A stretch of DNA of 7,622 bases from Candidatus Roizmanbacteria bacterium RIFCSPHIGHO2_01_FULL_39_8. Its GTDB lineage: Bacteria; Patescibacteriota; Microgenomatia; UBA1406; GWC2-37-13. Below the pieces are notes generated by a model, which was given only the letters and a program-made list of their open reading frames with translations, did not search any database and had not been told where the DNA came from. A program made the translations under genes and the position numbers. Each line of letters opens with the position of its first letter. The first letter of the stretch is position 1. Below, in pieces: positions 6,327 to 7,622 of the stretch. Location of the stretch: contig MFZI01000017.1 of NCBI GenBank assembly GCA_001789355.1, forward strand, positions 1,987 to 9,608, read 5' to 3'.

Positions 6327-6356
6327 TTCAGGGTTTACCCTGAACGGAGTGAAGGG
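6327..6356 (+). repeat. Palindrome and overlapping imperfect hairpin in the tRNA leader
   Basis: TTCAGGGT, TT, ACCCTGAA (6327-6344) is a perfect inverted repeat with 8-base arms. Its right arm is reused at the start of a second, imperfect hairpin (6338-6356) that pairs CCCT with AGGG and AC with GT across opposed GA/GA and a GGA loop. The two structures cannot form together. The last three G of the second are the first three bases of the tRNA. The sequence resembles a CCCTGA(A/G)CGGAGT-GAAGGG style short repeat that I recall from many environmental bacterial genomes; that is memory, not a search. Confidence 0.55.
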
Positions 6357-6426
6357 CCCGTAGCGTAATGGCTATCGCGTTTCCATGGCATGGAAAAGAC
6401 TAGGGGTTCAAATCCCCTCGGGTCCA
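6354..6426 (+). tRNA. tRNA-Ala (anticodon GGC)
   Basis: A complete 73-base cloverleaf can be folded. The acceptor is GGGCCCG (6354-6360) with CGGGTCC (6419-6425). It includes the G3:U70 wobble pair, the major alanine identity element. The D arm is at 6363-6378, with three clear stem pairs. The anticodon stem TTTCC/GGAAA encloses loop ATGGCAT (6385-6391), giving anticodon GGC at 6387-6389, which reads GCC and GCU. The variable region is five bases (6397-6401). The T arm is AGGGG-TTCAAAT-CCCCT (6402-6418). The discriminator is A6426. CCA is not encoded (the next bases are CTA), so a CCA-adding enzyme is required. The gene abuts the stop codon of the opposing acylphosphatase gene. Confidence 0.95.
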
Positions 6427-6732
6427 CTACCTTCTTATTTTGAATGTTTCAAATACTTCTTTCGGGATTTCCCATGAGATCTCAATATTTTTTACATGTG
6501 ATGTAGGAGGGCCTCGCTTTATCAGATTTATTATTGTATTTATTTTTCCTTCCTCTCCCTGCACTACTGCTTCGACATGGTTCTCTTTATTTCTCACCCA
6601 GCCTTTTATGCCAATTATTTCAGCCTGCATTTTTATCCACATCCGAAAACCAACACCGATAACGTCGCCTTTCATGAACAAATGAACCTGTTTTAACAAA
6701 TTTTTGATTTTTAAATCGTAATTCTTAAACAA
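6427..6732 (-). CDS. acyP: Acylphosphatase
   Basis: This is a small alpha/beta protein with the full acylphosphatase signature: MKGDVIGVGFRMW (20-32, with the phosphate-binding arginine in GVGFR) and GIKGWVRN (41-48, with the catalytic asparagine). VEAVVQGEEGKINTIINLIKRGPPTSHV follows. It hydrolyses acyl-phosphate bonds such as that of acetyl phosphate in the cytoplasm. The start is uncertain. The frame from TTG 6732 gives 101 residues and is closed upstream by an in-frame TAA at 6738-6736. TTG 6699 gives 90 residues, the usual family length, and keeps the first beta strand (KQVHLF). ATG 6675 would delete that strand. No SD is seen for any of these. It lies 64 bases downstream of the TPR protein gene on the same strand and may be co-transcribed. 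Its stop (TAG) touches the last base of the convergent tRNA. Confidence 0.9.
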   Translation of the reverse strand: MFKNYDLKIKNLLKQVHLFMKGDVIGVGFRMWIKMQAEIIGIKGWVRNKENHVEAVVQGEEGKINTIINLIKRGPPTSHVKNIEISWEIPKEVFETFKIRR

Positions 6733-6796
6733 TTTTTAAACGTTTAAACATTAAAATTTAATATTTATTTAAGAATTAAAAATTAATATTTAAAAA
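6733..6796. other. Extremely AT-rich spacer with palindrome and direct repeat
   Basis: Only 4 of 64 bases are G or C. It contains a perfect 14-base palindrome TTTAAACGTTTAAA (6735-6748) and a direct repeat of TTAATATTTA (6758-6767 and 6783-6792) at a 25-base offset. AAACATTAAA (6746-6755) recurs in the opposite orientation at the edge of the 5642-5683 array. No gene or clear promoter is supported inside. Confidence 0.55.
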
Positions 6797-7231
6797 TTAT
6801 TTAATGACAGGATCAATGACTCTTGCTTTATTTAGATATTCGTCAGCTTTAGTTTGGTTTCCCTCATCTCTGTAGAGGAGCGATAACCGGTATAGAATAT
6901 CTCTCGACTTCGGGTTGCGCGTAAGGAAAAGTTCTAAGTTTTGTATTGTTTCTTTTCGTTTTACTTCTTTCGCAAACACATCTTGTTCTATCCGGTTTCC
7001 ATAGATTCTTTTATGCATGCCGAGAAAATAAGGGAAAGAGGAAAAATCTTTGATTTTTTCCAAAAAGACAATGAATGATTTCCTATCCTCTTTTATGATC
7101 TGGAAATAAAGGGGGGAAATGAGCTGTGATGAAAGAATATTTACGGATAAATAAACCAAAAGAAAACTGATCCCAAAAATACTTAACAACACAAATGTGT
7201 AATTTTTTGCTCGATGTCTTATTTTTACCAT
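6797..7231 (-). CDS. Small membrane-anchored protein with C-terminal TPR motif
   Basis: This 144-residue protein of unknown specific function has a basic N-terminus (MVKIRHRAKN) followed by one hydrophobic helix at about residues 11-31. That is most simply an uncleaved signal anchor placing the rest outside the membrane. Residues 93-142 are helical and end in a near-canonical tetratricopeptide repeat, ILYRLSLLYRDEGNQTKADE (112-131) continuing to YLNKARVIDP. The preceding helix (TIQNLELFLTRNPKS) may be half of another repeat. TPRs generally bind other proteins, so a scaffold role at the membrane is plausible, but the partner is unknown. An AAAGGA 10 bases before ATG 7231 is a fair SD. It is transcribed divergently from the VirD4-like gene, which leaves a link to the secretion system open but unproven. 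Confidence 0.75.
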   Translation of the reverse strand: MVKIRHRAKNYTFVLLSIFGISFLLVYLSVNILSSQLISPLYFQIIKEDRKSFIVFLEKIKDFSSFPYFLGMHKRIYGNRIEQDVFAKEVKRKETIQNLELFLTRNPKSRDILYRLSLLYRDEGNQTKADEYLNKARVIDPVIK

Positions 7232-7241
7232 ATGATACTTG

Positions 7242-7247
7242 TCCTTT
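7242..7247 (-). promoter_or_regulatory. Ribosome binding site of the TPR protein gene
   Basis: AAAGGA on the minus strand lies 10 bases before ATG 7231. It is one of only two recognisable SD sites in the window and supports this start. Confidence 0.5.
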
Positions 7248-7251
7248 GATT

Positions 7252-7261
7252 ATTATATAAT
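7252..7261. promoter_or_regulatory. Symmetric -10 core of a bidirectional promoter
   Basis: ATTATATAAT is a perfect 10-base palindrome that presents TATAAT on the plus strand (7256-7261) and on the minus strand (7257-7252). The plus-strand copy ends six bases before ATG 7268, so that gene would be leaderless. The minus-strand copy would start the TPR gene near 7245, close to or within its SD. No good -35 is apparent for either direction. Confidence 0.5.
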
Positions 7262-7267
7262 TTTTCT

Positions 7268-7622
7268 ATGGATGCGCTTTTCCAAACAACTCTCAATCAA
7301 ATCGTTTTTTTTGTTCTCGCACTACTTGCGGGTATATTTTCTGCCGGGCTCACCGGACTTCTCTTATATTTTGTCATGATTTTTTTTAGGTTAAAAAAAA
7401 GAGAAAAAATTTCACTTGAAATGGTAACGTTGGAGATAAAAGTCCCTAAGGATAACGAGATTAAAATAGACGTTGCTGAACAGCTCTTTGCATCATTTTC
7501 CTCTCTTAAAAAATCCGGCTTGTTTTCGGCGTTTGATCTCGACGATGTTCTCGCATTTGAAATCGTGGCAAAAAAAGCAGAGATACGATTTTATATTTCA
7601 GCTCCCGCGCGAATAATTGACT
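7268..7622 (+). CDS. VirD4-like conjugation/type IV secretion ATPase, N-terminal part, cut by window edge
   Basis: The frame is open from ATG 7268 to the right edge, 118 codons. A long hydrophobic stretch (about residues 11-40) ends in basic RLKKREK and anchors the protein in the membrane. The following segment, LEIKVPKDNEIKIDVAEQLF (55-74), ASFSSLKKSG and FEIVAKKAEIRFYISAP (98-114), closely resembles the N-terminal region that precedes the helicase-like ATPase domain in CPR proteins annotated as type IV secretory/TraM-recognition or VirD4-like. In that family the ATPase would feed DNA or protein to the channel. The Walker motifs lie beyond the window, so the assignment depends on remembered N-terminal similarity. 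Its position 1.6 kb from PrgI-VirB4 on the same strand supports a shared system. The TATAAT six bases upstream of the ATG and the lack of an SD suggest leaderless translation. Confidence 0.7.
   Translation, partial: MDALFQTTLNQIVFFVLALLAGIFSAGLTGLLLYFVMIFFRLKKREKISLEMVTLEIKVPKDNEIKIDVAEQLFASFSSLKKSGLFSAFDLDDVLAFEIVAKKAEIRFYISAPARIID

Overview
This window most likely comes from a Candidate Phyla Radiation (Patescibacteria) genome, probably of the Microgenomates type. The main reasons are a PrgI / TraC-like / VirB4 gene string of the kind common in those genomes, a partial membrane-anchored protein whose start resembles the CPR VirD4-like conjugation ATPases, and a short four-domain ribosomal protein S1. 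Intergenic spaces are small, genes often lack Shine-Dalgarno (SD) sites, and short heptamer repeats lie between genes. The assignment rests on protein resemblance and architecture recalled from memory; no search was run.

Layout. Positions 1-1078 are on the minus strand: the N-terminal part of a type 1 RNase H (cut by the window edge), preceded in its transcription direction by a XerC/D-like tyrosine recombinase that has lost its nucleophilic tyrosine and two other catalytic residues. A divergent promoter region (1079-1205) separates it from rpsA (1206-2267, plus). A spacer with inverted heptamer arrays (2268-2371) follows. Then comes a plus-strand run of three type IV secretion-like genes: a PrgI-family membrane protein with an added C-terminal beta-rich domain (2372-3181), a TraC-like protein (3209-3865) and a VirB4-type ATPase (3868-5622). 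A second heptamer array (5642-5683) overlaps the end of a minus-strand phosphoribosyltransferase gene (5663-6304).

The right part holds a plus-strand tRNA-Ala(GGC) (6354-6426) behind a palindrome/hairpin leader. It abuts a minus-strand acylphosphatase (6427-6732) with no spacer. A very AT-rich gap and a small membrane-anchored TPR protein (6797-7231, minus) follow. A symmetric promoter core separates that gene from the start of the VirD4-like protein (7268 onward, cut by the edge).

How the genes work together. PrgI, the TraC-like protein and VirB4 would form the inner-membrane platform and motor of a type IV secretion or DNA-transfer machine, and the VirD4-like protein could be its coupling ATPase. 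No relaxase, pilin or other channel component is visible here. The remaining genes are housekeeping (S1, tRNA-Ala, RNase H, acylphosphatase, a salvage-type phosphoribosyltransferase). Several genes have a good -10 hexamer only 5-7 bases before the ATG, which predicts leaderless mRNAs. rpsA instead has a roughly 30-base leader with a strong SD. The most unusual points are the intact but apparently catalytically dead recombinase, the leaderless promoter geometry, the heptamer arrays, and the compact T4SS-like module in a housekeeping neighbourhood.
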